From Porticoccaceae bacterium (lineage in GTDB: Bacteria; Pseudomonadota; Gammaproteobacteria; Pseudomonadales; Porticoccaceae), in assembly GCA_026005035.1 (NCBI GenBank), contig BPKH01000002.1, positions 1 through 64,000 of the forward strand: a stretch of DNA of 64,000 bases, read 5' to 3'. The translations under genes and the position numbers were made by a program. Below the pieces are notes generated by a model. The model had not been told where the DNA came from, made no database searches, and was given only the letters and a program-made list of their open reading frames with translations. Shown piece after piece: positions 35,641-43,331 of this stretch; position 1 is the stretch's first letter, and every line of letters begins with the position of its first letter.

Positions 35641-36138
35641 ATGGCTTGGGACAGGACATGGCGGGTGGCCGCAAGAGGTGTGGTCCGGCTGGGGGCTGTG
35701 GCGCTGTGTGCCGCAGCTCTACAGGTGCCGGTTTTTGCCGCATCACCCGAGGAACACGCTCACGCCGCGGGGACGGGGCCAACGGGAGGGCGAGAAGTCG
35801 ACGCATGCCCCATGATGGCACCCGACGCTGCTGGCCATGGAGGGATGATGGCCATGCACCGCCACCTGATGGCGATGCGTGAGACCATGGCGCGCATCGC
35901 CACGGCCACGACTCCCGAAGAGCGCAGAGCGTTGCTCGCTGAGCATCAGCGCCAGATGGTCGCGGCAATGCGCGACATGGGGATGCTGCGGCCGGACGAG
36001 TCGCTGGGTATGGAGGAAATGCTGGCGCGCATGGAACGGTGTGCCGGGGTCATGCGCGAGATGATGGGCATGATGCACCAGATGATGGGGCAGTTGGAGC
36101 GCCACCGGGCGGAAATGCACCAAGGTGCGGCCCACTGA
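35641..36138 (+). CDS. Exported Met/His-rich protein, probable copper chaperone/sequestration
   Basis: 165 residues: N-terminal signal peptide (LGAVALCAAALQVPVFAA, cleavage near residue 34), then a small helical protein with about 24 Met and 10 His by my count, in clusters such as HGGMMAMHRHLMAM and MREMMGMMHQMM. The amphipathic helices recall periplasmic Spy/CpxP-like and CopK/PcoE-type metal binders without a clear family match. GGAGGGTGGAGAG is an unusually strong ribosome site. Downstream of copB in the same direction and cut off from it by the composite repeat, it is most likely a periplasmic copper buffer. Confidence 0.75.
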   Translation: MAWDRTWRVAARGVVRLGAVALCAAALQVPVFAASPEEHAHAAGTGPTGGREVDACPMMAPDAAGHGGMMAMHRHLMAMRETMARIATATTPEERRALLAEHQRQMVAAMRDMGMLRPDESLGMEEMLARMERCAGVMREMMGMMHQMMGQLERHRAEMHQGAAH

Positions 36139-36174
36139 GGTCGGAAGGCCGCGTGCCGCCGTGAATTCGACCCC

Positions 36175-36203
36175 GTAGCCCGGATGGAGCGAGGCGGAAT
36201 CCG
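36175..36203 (+). repeat. REP-like core repeat, forward
   Basis: GTAGCCCGGATGGAGCGAGG then CGGAATCCG. With the reverse copy at 36831-36864 it brackets the SnoaL-like gene. Confidence 0.75.
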
Positions 36204-36228
36204 AAACACCCGCGGGCGGGGACCGCCG

Positions 36229-36257
36229 TTGAGCGGCTCGCGCGCCGGCGCTAGGAT
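36229..36257 (+). promoter_or_regulatory. Candidate sigma-70 promoter of the SnoaL-like gene
   Basis: TTGAGC (36229-36234) and TAGGAT (36252-36257) with a 17-base spacer; predicted start near 36264, about 25 bases before the ATG. Confidence 0.55.
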
Positions 36258-36288
36258 GCCGGGCGGTCCCCTTTCCCGGGAAGTCGCC

Positions 36289-36822
36289 ATGTCCGCCACG
36301 GTCTCCCGCATCCTCGCCGAACTCGCCGACCGCGAGGCGATCCGCGAACTTCTCCTGCGCTACTGCCGCGCCTCCGATCGCGCCGACGAGGCGTCTCTGG
36401 CCGCCGTCTACTGGCCCGATGCGCACGACGACCACCTGGCTTTTTCGGGGACGGCGGCGGAATTCGTCGCCTGGGCACTGCCCAATCTGCGGGCGATGCG
36501 CTTCAACCACCACCACGTGGGCAATATGCTGATCGCCATCGACGGCCGGCGGGCCGAGGCGGAGACCTATTTCCTGGGCTACCACTCGGTGCCCGGGGAA
36601 GACGGCGCGCGGCGCGATTCCTTTTCGGGAGGACGCTACCTGGACAAGCTGGAAAAGCGCGGCGACGAGTGGCGCATCCTGCGCCGGTTGGTGGTGGTGG
36701 ACTGGTTTCGCGAGCTGCCCGACACCCAGTTTTTCGACCTGGGGCCCTTCGGGATGCCCGTCCCCCGGGGCGATCTGGCCCCTGAGGACCCCAGTTACGC
36801 CTTTTTCGAGTTTCTGCGCTGA
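36289..36822 (+). CDS. SnoaL_4/NTF2-like family protein
   Basis: 177 residues. Opening LADREAIRELLLRYCRASDRADEASLAAVYWPDAHDDHL matches the SnoaL_4 (polyketide cyclase/dehydrase, ring-hydroxylating dioxygenase beta-subunit-like) branch, with the conserved Tyr and a His/Asp pair (DAHDDH) in the pocket; FNHHHVGN and WRILRRLVVVDW follow. Relatives act in aromatic, dehydroabietane or steroid metabolism, often without known reaction. It is bracketed by inverted REP-like repeats and has its own candidate promoter, so it looks like an independent unit dropped between the copper and LuxC/LuxE loci. Confidence 0.82.
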   Translation: MSATVSRILAELADREAIRELLLRYCRASDRADEASLAAVYWPDAHDDHLAFSGTAAEFVAWALPNLRAMRFNHHHVGNMLIAIDGRRAEAETYFLGYHSVPGEDGARRDSFSGGRYLDKLEKRGDEWRILRRLVVVDWFRELPDTQFFDLGPFGMPVPRGDLAPEDPSYAFFEFLR

Positions 36823-36830
36823 GCATCAGC

Positions 36831-36864
36831 TCCCGGATTCCGCTTCGCTCCATCCGGGCTACGC
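36831..36864 (-). repeat. REP-like core repeat, reverse
   Basis: TCCCGGATTCCGCTTCGCTC then CATCCGGGCTACGC, the best-conserved copy in the window; starts 8 bases after the SnoaL-like gene stop and can fold as a hairpin through CCGGAT/ATCCGG. Confidence 0.8.
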
Positions 36865-36897
36865 GCTACGCGCTGCGCTCCTGGGGGTGGAAGTGAG

Positions 36898-37019
36898 CGT
36901 AGCCAGGATGGAGGCGCAAAGCGGCGAAATCGGGGGCGAGGGTTGCGTGCCGATAGCCGGCAATGCCCGGTGCAGGTGCCGTCAATCCCCGGATTCGGCT
37001 TCGCTCAATCCGGGCTACG
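36898..37019 (+). repeat. Composite ~122 bp repeat element, copy 2
   Basis: Forward core (degenerate, CGTAGCCAGGATGG...ATCGGGGG), a middle of about 50 bases (GGCAATGCCCGG...GTCAATCCCCGG) and a reverse core (CCCCGGATTCGG...ATCCGGGCTACG). Inverted relative to copy 1 at 35459-35579. Ends 12 bases before the LuxC gene stop and could serve as its transcription end. Confidence 0.8.
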
Positions 37020-37031
37020 CTCCCGTGGGGG

Positions 37032-38507
37032 CTAGGCCAGGAGCTTGAGCTCGTCGGGGTCGAGCGCCCACAGGGGACGGGCCTCGGGGCTGGGGCGCTC
37101 GCGGACGATCCAGCGCACCAGGCGGCGCACCGGTTCGATCCCGTCCTGGGGCCCGACGAGCCCCGGCCCCTGCAGATGCCAGCCCAGCTCCACGAACCGC
37201 TGCCCGCCGGCGAGGGCGCCCCAGTGGCTCACCTCCTCGAGCCAGGCGGGAGGCCAGACGCCGATGGTCTGGGTGGATTGGTCCACCTCGGCCAGGAAGT
37301 CCTCGAGGCGCTCGACAGGGATGAGGTTCACGGTGCGGTCGGCGAGCAGGTCGGCGAAGTCCACCGCCTCGGGGCTGTGGGAGACGACCACCGCGCCCTC
37401 CCCAGCTTCGCCGCCGATCACCGTGTAGTAGCCGTCCAGGAGCCGGCAGGCCTCCAGGTGGGCGGCCAATTCTGGATCGTAGCGCTTGGGGCGGGTGCTC
37501 AGGGTTTCGGGCAGGGCGAGCATTTCGCGGTAGACCGCGTGCCCGAGGCGCACCAGGCGCGCCAGCGCGGCTTCGTCCACGCCGTCCACCACGTACACCT
37601 TGCGGCTGTTGGCGCAGCCCACCTGGTTGCCCACCGCCACGTCGCAGGCGATGCGCCGGGCCACTTCGGCGATGGCGTCATCGTCTGCGAGACAGCCCGG
37701 ACCCACCACGCCGACGCTGTACTTGGGGTCGAGGGCGATCAGCTCGAGACCGGGGCGGAGGTAGCGGGTGACGTGTTTCACCGAGGCGAACCCACCCCAG
37801 GCGCAGATCTTGTCGAGGCAGGCGGGCCGGTAGAGGCGCTCTTCAACGGCCTGGTCGCCGCCCTTCCAGTAGGCCACCGCGAGATGGCGCACCACCGGGT
37901 GGCGGGGGTCGATCTCCAGGAGAGTGCGGGCGATGGCCACGGTGGTGAAGGGATCATTGGAGGGCACCTTGATCAGGGTGTCGGAGCGGGTCACGGCGCC
38001 GCGCAGGATGGTCAGCGCGCCCAGGGTGGGGCCGTTGCCGGCGACGATGTGCACCGCCCGGCTGCCGTAGGCGCGCACTTCGAAGGAGTAGGGGCCGATG
38101 CGGTGGGCCACCCACCCCTCCAGGGGCTCCCGCCCCAGGGTGTGCTCGATCCAGGTGAGGATCCGCTCGCGCTGGAACATGGCCGGCAGGGTGCGGTAGA
38201 AGCCTTCGAGGATGGGCCTAGTGGTGGGGGCGGTGTGGACGCTCCACTCCAGGGCTTCGGCCAGGTAGGGGTTGCGGTCGAGGTGGAGGCGTTTGCCCGC
38301 CTCCTCGAGGAAGTCGAGGATCTCGTCGAGGCGCAGGGCGTGGAGGTCGGCGAGCAGCCTGGGCGAGGAGAGGGGCAGGCGGTCGGCGATCGCCCGGGGG
38401 TCGGGGGCGAGGAAGGTCAGTTCGCCGCCGCGGCCGCCGAAGGGAATCAGGGGTTCGGCGACCGCTTCGCCGCGGATCACGGCCGGCAAAATAGGGGTTT
38501 CCGCCAT
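37032..38507 (-). CDS. LuxC-family acyl-CoA reductase
   Basis: 491 residues, the usual length for LuxC. It has the aldehyde-dehydrogenase-like fold with VAGNGPTLGALTILRGAVTRSDTLIKVPSNDPFT (NADPH region), KICAWGGFASV, and GNQVGCANSRKVYVV holding the candidate acyl-accepting Cys. LuxC reduces an acyl group, handed over as a thioester, to an aldehyde with NADPH. It lies 14 bases downstream of the LuxE-family gene in the same operon. No luciferase (luxAB), transferase (luxD) or flavin reductase is in the window, so the aldehyde must feed another pathway. GAGGG precedes the ATG. Confidence 0.88.
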   Translation of the reverse strand: MAETPILPAVIRGEAVAEPLIPFGGRGGELTFLAPDPRAIADRLPLSSPRLLADLHALRLDEILDFLEEAGKRLHLDRNPYLAEALEWSVHTAPTTRPILEGFYRTLPAMFQRERILTWIEHTLGREPLEGWVAHRIGPYSFEVRAYGSRAVHIVAGNGPTLGALTILRGAVTRSDTLIKVPSNDPFTTVAIARTLLEIDPRHPVVRHLAVAYWKGGDQAVEERLYRPACLDKICAWGGFASVKHVTRYLRPGLELIALDPKYSVGVVGPGCLADDDAIAEVARRIACDVAVGNQVGCANSRKVYVVDGVDEAALARLVRLGHAVYREMLALPETLSTRPKRYDPELAAHLEACRLLDGYYTVIGGEAGEGAVVVSHSPEAVDFADLLADRTVNLIPVERLEDFLAEVDQSTQTIGVWPPAWLEEVSHWGALAGGQRFVELGWHLQGPGLVGPQDGIEPVRRLVRWIVRERPSPEARPLWALDPDELKLLA

Positions 38508-38521
38508 GGCAGCGCCCTCGT

Positions 38522-39964
38522 TTACAAGCGGGAGAGGAAGTCGAGCGCCTCCGCCTGGGCTTGCGGGGAGGCGGCGCAGGTGATCTTGTCGTCGCCCCCT
38601 TCGAGCTCGGAAAAGCGCCGGATGTCCCGCGCCGCATGGGGGGTCGTGCGGCCGCAGGGACAGGGTTCCCAGGAGACGGTGAGGCGGTCGCCGGTGACGA
38701 TGCCTCCCCAGGTGCCCCGGTTGGTCAGGTCGAAAAAGGCTCCCCGCCCGGTCTGCTCGCCGCGACGGGGCAAGGGCCGGCCGCTGTCGCGGTCGAGGAG
38801 AAAGACGACGAGCCAAGGTGGGAAGTGGTAGCGTCCCTCCTCGCACAGCAGGCTGAAGGTGTTGAGCTCCGTCATCCCGTAGGCCGAGGTGAGGCGGCGC
38901 GCGCCGGTGAAGCGCAGGATCACCTCTTCGGCGTCGGCGGGCAGCTCCACCCCTTTGGCGCCGCCGCCGCCCATCACCACCGAGTCGGGGTCGAAGACCC
39001 GCTCGAGCCCCTCGGCGAGGGCGGCGCGGGCCACCTCGTGGAACATGGCGGTGGTGCCCATGGCCACCACCCGTTCCCCCCGCAGCCGTTCCGCCGCCTG
39101 GCGCACGAAGGCCCGCTGGGCCCGGGGCATGTCCTCCTGGAGGGCGCGCAGTTCCGGCAGCCGCGCCCGCAGAGCCTCGGGCACGTCGAGCTTGGCGAGG
39201 TCGCCACGGGCCTCGGCGGCGCGGAGTCGCGCCGCCAGCCACATCAGGTCGGCGCTCACCGGACCGGGAAAGGCGGTGTGCAGATAGGCCTCGTCCCCGC
39301 CGCAGAACTCTTCCAGGTTGTAGCGGGTGAAGGCGCCGATGGAGAGATGGCCGCCCCGGAACAGCGGCACCAGGAAGTGGACCTTGGCGGACAGCTCCCC
39401 GGGGCCGGGCTCCCGGCCGAAGGTCTGCAGCGCCTGGACGCGCAGGCCGCGCACGGCGATGCGGTAGTCCTCCTTCGTCTTGGGAAAGAGCGAGAGGGTG
39501 CCCGTGCTTCCCGAGGAGGCGGCCGGATCCAAGGGCGTGGACGCGGCGAGGCGGCCGAGCCAGTCGTCGATGGTGGCGCAGTCGGCCACCGCCACGGCGG
39601 ACAGGTCCACCGGCGTGAGCCGATCGAGCCAACGGGTGAGTTCGGCGAAACGTCCCCGGGCGAGAAGCGAGAACGGGTAGGACTTGTAGACGGTGTGCTG
39701 GAAGAGCAGGGGGGCGGCGTCGTCGAGGCGGTCGATGCGGCGGATCCCCTGGGCGTCGGCGAGGCGGGCCAGCACCGGGATCCGGTCGCGCCGCTCGGCG
39801 AAGCGCAGGGCCACCCCCAGGGTCTGGACCGCCTCGGCCTCCGCCGGATCCACCGAGTGGGCGCGGGTCGCCGAGTGGCCGAAATGGCCCCAGGGATCCT
39901 CCATCCAGGCCCGCGCCAGCCGTTCCAGCGCCTGGTCTTCCCCTTGCGCCCGCGGCCGGTCCAT
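38522..39964 (-). CDS. LuxE-family acyl-protein synthetase
   Basis: 480 residues, longer than Vibrio LuxE (about 370) because of an extra N-terminal region. The adenylation motifs are SSGSTGTLSLFPKTKEDY, MGTTAMFHEVARAALAEG, VMGGGGAKG and TSAYGMTELNTFSLLC, followed by WGGIVTGDRLTVSWEPCPCGRTTPH. The C-terminal WEPCPCGRTTP resembles the paired-Cys segment of the LuxE/phenylacetate-CoA-ligase-like group. It activates a fatty acid with ATP and passes the acyl group to LuxC. First gene of the operon; GAGGGGGAG precedes the ATG. It shares a 98-base divergent promoter region with the TetR gene. Confidence 0.88.
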   Translation of the reverse strand: MDRPRAQGEDQALERLARAWMEDPWGHFGHSATRAHSVDPAEAEAVQTLGVALRFAERRDRIPVLARLADAQGIRRIDRLDDAAPLLFQHTVYKSYPFSLLARGRFAELTRWLDRLTPVDLSAVAVADCATIDDWLGRLAASTPLDPAASSGSTGTLSLFPKTKEDYRIAVRGLRVQALQTFGREPGPGELSAKVHFLVPLFRGGHLSIGAFTRYNLEEFCGGDEAYLHTAFPGPVSADLMWLAARLRAAEARGDLAKLDVPEALRARLPELRALQEDMPRAQRAFVRQAAERLRGERVVAMGTTAMFHEVARAALAEGLERVFDPDSVVMGGGGAKGVELPADAEEVILRFTGARRLTSAYGMTELNTFSLLCEEGRYHFPPWLVVFLLDRDSGRPLPRRGEQTGRGAFFDLTNRGTWGGIVTGDRLTVSWEPCPCGRTTPHAARDIRRFSELEGGDDKITCAASPQAQAEALDFLSRL

Positions 39965-39978
39965 GTGCTCCCCCTCAA

Positions 39979-40017
39979 AACCGAACGTTTGGTTGAAATC
40001 TGGGTTGAGTGTAGAAT
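39979..40017. promoter_or_regulatory. TetR operator candidate overlapping its promoter
   Basis: AACCGAACGTTTGGTT (39979-39994) is a 16 bp palindrome with one mismatched pair of positions. It overlaps TTGGTT (39989-39994), which with TAGAAT (40012-40017) and a 17-base spacer forms a sigma-70 promoter for the TetR gene. Its position, 15 bases from the LuxE-family start, would let one repressor control both directions. Confidence 0.6.
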
Positions 40018-40062
40018 GGGCTCCCTGCTAGAGTCAATCGGCGAAGGGAGAGGGGACGAGCG

Positions 40063-40683
40063 GTGGCGGGGAGAGAGGAGAAGGCGCGCACCTACCTGCG
40101 CGCCCCCGCGCGGCGCGAGCGGATTCTGGAGGCGGCGCGCCGGCTCTTTGCCGAGAAGGGCTACGCCGGGGCGCGGATCCGGGAGATCGCCCGCACCGCC
40201 GGGATCCACCAGGCGACCCTCTACGATCACTTCCCCTCCAAGGAGGCCCTCTTCGCCGCGGCGGTGGTGGAACCACTGGTGGAGGCCATGCAGGGCATGT
40301 ACGAGCGGGCGGCGGGTTACCGGCAGGCCAGCTCCCGAGCCGAATTCTGGCCGCTCGCCCTGGCCTCGGTGGAGCGCCACCTCGCGGCCATGGAGGCGCT
40401 CTACCCCCTCCTGATCCGCGCGCTCTTCGCCGAGCCCGAGCTCGCCCGGCGCCTCTATCGGGAGCGGATCCGGCCGATCTTTGGCGAGCGAGGCAGGGCC
40501 ATGGCCGGAGCCGTGCGCGAGGGCATCGACCCCGAGCAACTGGCGCTTTTCGCCTTCGGCCTCTTTTTCGCCGTGGCCATGGACCGCGCCCTGGGCGAGT
40601 CCGCGCCCCCCTTGCCGGAGACGGCCCGCCAGCTGGCCGAGCTCGCCTGTTTCGGCTTTGCCCCCGATTCCCTGCGCAGCTGA
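40063..40683 (+). CDS. TetR-family transcriptional regulator
   Basis: 206 residues. N-terminal helix-turn-helix RERILEAARRLFAEKGYAGARIREIARTAGIHQATLYDHFPSKEAL, an almost canonical TetR DNA-binding domain; the ligand-binding C-terminal half is helical and variable. GTG start following GAGAGGGGAC. Divergent from the LuxE-LuxC operon and followed after 18 bases by an aldo/keto reductase, so the natural hypothesis is repression of both units until a fatty acid, aldehyde or CoA ester binds. Confidence 0.92.
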   Translation: MAGREEKARTYLRAPARRERILEAARRLFAEKGYAGARIREIARTAGIHQATLYDHFPSKEALFAAAVVEPLVEAMQGMYERAAGYRQASSRAEFWPLALASVERHLAAMEALYPLLIRALFAEPELARRLYRERIRPIFGERGRAMAGAVREGIDPEQLALFAFGLFFAVAMDRALGESAPPLPETARQLAELACFGFAPDSLRS

Positions 40684-40701
40684 TTCCGAGGAGGAACCGC
40701 C

Positions 40702-41778
40702 ATGCCGCTCGCCCTCGACCACTACCGCCTGCTCGGCCGCTCGGGCCTGCGGGTTTCGCCTCTGTGTCTCGGCACCATGACCTTCGGCGTGCCGCCGGAG
40801 ACCTGGGGCACGCCCGATGGGGATGCCGCAAGGCAGCTCGATCTCTTCCTGGACCGGGGCGGCAACTTCATCGACACCGCCAACTTCTACGGCAACATGG
40901 GCGGCTCGGAGCGGCTCCTGGGCCGCCTCCTCGCCGGCCGCCGCCACCGGGTGGTGCTCGCCACCAAGTACTCCCTCACCATGGATCCCACCGATCCCAA
41001 CGCCGCCGGCAACCACCGCAAAAACCTGGTGCGCTCGGTGGAAAAGAGCCTCGAGCGGCTCGGCACCGACTACATCGACCTCCTTTACCTGCACGTCTGG
41101 GATGCCCGCACTCCGGTGGAGGAGATCCTGCGCGGCTTCGACGACCTGGTGCGGGCGGGCAAGATCCTCTATGCCGGGATCTCCGATACCCCGGTTTGGC
41201 AGGTTTCGCGGATGCAGGCCATCGCCGAGCTGCGCGGCTGGACCCCCTTCGTCGCCCTGCAGATCCCCTACAGCCTGATCGAGCGCACGGTGGAGCGGGA
41301 ATTCTTGCCCATGGCGGAAGAGCTGGGCCTCGGGGTGCTGCCCTGGTCGCCGCTCGGCGGCGGCGTGCTCACCGGCAAGTACCGGCCGGAGGACCTGGAG
41401 CGCCCGCCGGAGGTGAAGGAGGGGATGCCCGCCGGGCGGCGCAGTCTCAACCTCGCCTACGGCCGCCTCACCCCCAAGGCTCTGGAGATCGCCCGCGTGG
41501 TGGCGGAGGTGGCCCGGGAGCTGGGGCGCAGCCCCGCTCAGGTGGCACTCGCCTGGACGCTGCGCCATCCGGCGGTGGTCGCCCCGATCATCGGGGCGCG
41601 CACCCTCGCCCAACTGGAGGACAACCTGGGCGCTCTGGAGGTGGAACTCGCCCCCGAGCACCTGGCGCGCCTCGACGAGGTGAGCCGGGTGGATGTCTGC
41701 TTTCCCCAGTACATGTTCGAGGGGGAGACGGCCCGGGCGGTGTTCGGCGGCGTCACGGTTGAGCGCCGCCGTCGCTGA
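40702..41778 (+). CDS. Aldo/keto reductase
   Basis: 358-residue TIM-barrel NADPH-dependent oxidoreductase. Catalytic tetrad visible: Asp in NFIDTANFYG with the Tyr, Lys in VLATKYSL, His in LLYLHVWD. The C-terminal NADP-phosphate region APIIGARTLAQLEDNLGALEVEL is present. Could reduce the aldehyde made by LuxC/LuxE to an alcohol, or act on a ketone of the island; only context supports either. GAGGA precedes the ATG. Its 3' end overlaps the convergent SDR gene by 26 bases. Confidence 0.93.
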   Translation: MPLALDHYRLLGRSGLRVSPLCLGTMTFGVPPETWGTPDGDAARQLDLFLDRGGNFIDTANFYGNMGGSERLLGRLLAGRRHRVVLATKYSLTMDPTDPNAAGNHRKNLVRSVEKSLERLGTDYIDLLYLHVWDARTPVEEILRGFDDLVRAGKILYAGISDTPVWQVSRMQAIAELRGWTPFVALQIPYSLIERTVEREFLPMAEELGLGVLPWSPLGGGVLTGKYRPEDLERPPEVKEGMPAGRRSLNLAYGRLTPKALEIARVVAEVARELGRSPAQVALAWTLRHPAVVAPIIGARTLAQLEDNLGALEVELAPEHLARLDEVSRVDVCFPQYMFEGETARAVFGGVTVERRRR

Positions 41779-42493
41779 CGGCGGTGAGGTTGAGCCCGCC
41801 GTCCACGGTGAGCACCTCGCCGGTCACGTAGCGGGCGCGGGCCAGGAAGTCCACCGCCTCGACCACCTCCGCCACGGTGGCGAGGCGACCCAAGGGCACC
41901 GCCTCCACCAGGGCGGCGTACTCGGGGCGCAGCGCCGGCGTGTCGGTAAGACCGGGGGAGACCGCGTTGACGCGGATGCCGTCGCCGGCCCACTCCAGGG
42001 CCAGAGTGCGCACCAGACTCACCACCCCCGCCCGGGCCGCGGCGGCGTGGGCGAGGCCCGGCGCGGGCCGCCGCCACAGGTCGGCCACCACCAGCACCGC
42101 CGCGCCGCGGCGCTTGCGCAGCGCCGGGTAGAGGTGGCGGAGGAGAAAAAAGCTGCCGGTCAGGTTGGTCTCGATCACCGCCCGCCAGCCGTTGGCGGAC
42201 AGCCGGGCGCTCGGCTGGGCGAACTGCCCCCCCGCGGCGTTGACCACCAGGTTCACCCCCGTCGCGGCCAGGTGCTCGCCGAGGGTCGCAACGGCCTCCC
42301 AGTCCCGCAGATCGAGGGGCCAGACCTCCGCTTCTCCGCCCGCGGCGGCGATCTCGCCGGCTGTGGCCTCCAGCTTGGCGGCGGTGCGCCCTACCAAGAC
42401 CACCAGGTGCCCGCGCTGTGCAAAGTGCAAAGCGCAACCCCGCCCAATGCCGGAGCCCCCGCCCGCCACCACCGCCGTTTCGGCCACCATCAC
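41753..42493 (-). CDS. Atypical SDR, 2,4-dienoyl-CoA reductase-like
   Basis: 246 residues with GGGSGIGRG, VNAAGGQF, the Asn of ETNLTGSFF, RVNAVSPG and VTGEVLTVDGG, so a genuine SDR fold. The active-site block reads DLWRRPAPGLAHAAAARAGVVSL: neither the Ser nor the YxxxK Tyr/Lys pair of classical SDRs is present. Peroxisomal-type 2,4-dienoyl-CoA reductases and relatives have a similar HxxAARAxV layout, where other residues do catalysis. An acyl-CoA substrate is therefore likelier than an alcohol. Upstream in the same gap lies the tRNA promoter on the opposite strand. Confidence 0.85.
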   Translation of the reverse strand: MMVAETAVVAGGGSGIGRGCALHFAQRGHLVVLVGRTAAKLEATAGEIAAAGGEAEVWPLDLRDWEAVATLGEHLAATGVNLVVNAAGGQFAQPSARLSANGWRAVIETNLTGSFFLLRHLYPALRKRRGAAVLVVADLWRRPAPGLAHAAAARAGVVSLVRTLALEWAGDGIRVNAVSPGLTDTPALRPEYAALVEAVPLGRLATVAEVVEAVDFLARARYVTGEVLTVDGGLNLTAVSDGGAQP

Positions 42494-42518
42494 CTCCCTC
42501 CACCGCCGCGGAAACTGT

Positions 42519-42524
42519 TAGAAT
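42519..42524 (+). promoter_or_regulatory. tRNA-Ala promoter -10 box
   Basis: TAGAAT followed by the GC-rich discriminator AGCGCCCCGCGG, as in stringently controlled stable-RNA promoters; start expected near 42531, about 26 bases before the tRNA. The -35 region is weak. Confidence 0.5.
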
Positions 42525-42556
42525 AGCGCCCCGCGGCCCCGGAAGGGGCCGCTTTC

Positions 42557-42632
<76 letters not shown>

Positions 42633-42638
42633 GTTGCA

Positions 42639-42664
42639 CCCCGGCCCAGCGGCCGGGGTTTTTT
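42639..42664 (+). terminator. Intrinsic terminator after tRNA-Ala
   Basis: Perfect 8 bp stem CCCCGGCC/GGCCGGGG with loop CAGC followed by six T. Confidence 0.95.
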
Positions 42665-42684
42665 GTGCCCGTGCAGGGGCGGCG

Positions 42685-42714
42685 TTGACCCGGCGCGGCC
42701 GGGGCGGCGACACT
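42685..42714 (+). promoter_or_regulatory. Candidate promoter of the membrane protein/winged-helix pair
   Basis: TTGACC (42685-42690) and GACACT (42709-42714) with an 18-base spacer, 26 bases before the GTG start at 42741. Confidence 0.4.
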
Positions 42715-42740
42715 GGGGCGGCGAGCGAAGGGAGGCGACG

Positions 42741-43331
42741 GTGGACCCTTGGCAGCGGGCGTTGGAGGAGGTGGCGGCCATCCGCCGCCAGCTGGCGGCG
42801 GCGCGGTTTCGCGCCGTCTCCCCGCGCCTCAACTTGGCCTTTGCCGCAGCTTCTCTCCTCCTCGCCCTGTGGCAGGTGCGCCACGGGGTGGCGGAGGGGC
42901 GCACCTTCGCCCGGCAGTGGGGGGCGCTGATGCTCGCGGCGAGCACCTCGGTGGCGGCGCTCGCTCTGGGTTTGGCCTCCCGCCTGCACGGGGCGGTGGC
43001 CGGTGCGCTCCTCGGGCGGGCGGCGCGGGATCTCGCCCCCTTCGCAGCGGCCGGCACGGCGCTCAGCGCCGCCCTGTGGCGCCTGCCCGATCCGGGGCCG
43101 TGGCTGTTGCCCGGCCTGTGGTTGCTCCTGGTGGGCTTGTTCGGCTTCGCGGTGCGCGATCGAGTGCCGCCGCCGGCGGTGGCGGTGGCCTTTTGGTATC
43201 TGCTCTGGGGCGTGCTGCTCGCGCTCGCCGGCAGCGGCGGTGCGCTCTCCCCTTGGCTCGTGGCCATGCCCCTCGCCATCGGGCAACTGGCCACCGCGGC
43301 CGTCTTCCGCCAGGCTCAAGCGGATGGCTGA
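42741..43331 (+). CDS. Small integral membrane protein
   Basis: 196 residues, six likely transmembrane helices (for example LNLAFAAASLLLALW, LMLAASTSVAALALGLA, LLPGLWLLLVGLFGFAV, VAVAFWYLLWGVLLALAG, WLVAMPLAIGQLATAAVF). A cytoplasmic N-terminal helix (QRALEEVAAIRRQLAAARF) precedes them. No family recognised. Such proteins commonly sit directly before a small winged-helix regulator, as here, with an 8-base overlap; the regulator may respond to, or control, the membrane protein. GTG start preceded by GGGAGG. Confidence 0.7.
   Translation: MDPWQRALEEVAAIRRQLAAARFRAVSPRLNLAFAAASLLLALWQVRHGVAEGRTFARQWGALMLAASTSVAALALGLASRLHGAVAGALLGRAARDLAPFAAAGTALSAALWRLPDPGPWLLPGLWLLLVGLFGFAVRDRVPPPAVAVAFWYLLWGVLLALAGSGGALSPWLVAMPLAIGQLATAAVFRQAQADG

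Noticed and set aside
37032-39964. Bioluminescence operon
   Set aside because: LuxC and LuxE families are present but there is no luciferase, acyl-transferase or flavin reductase, and the neighbours are metabolic.
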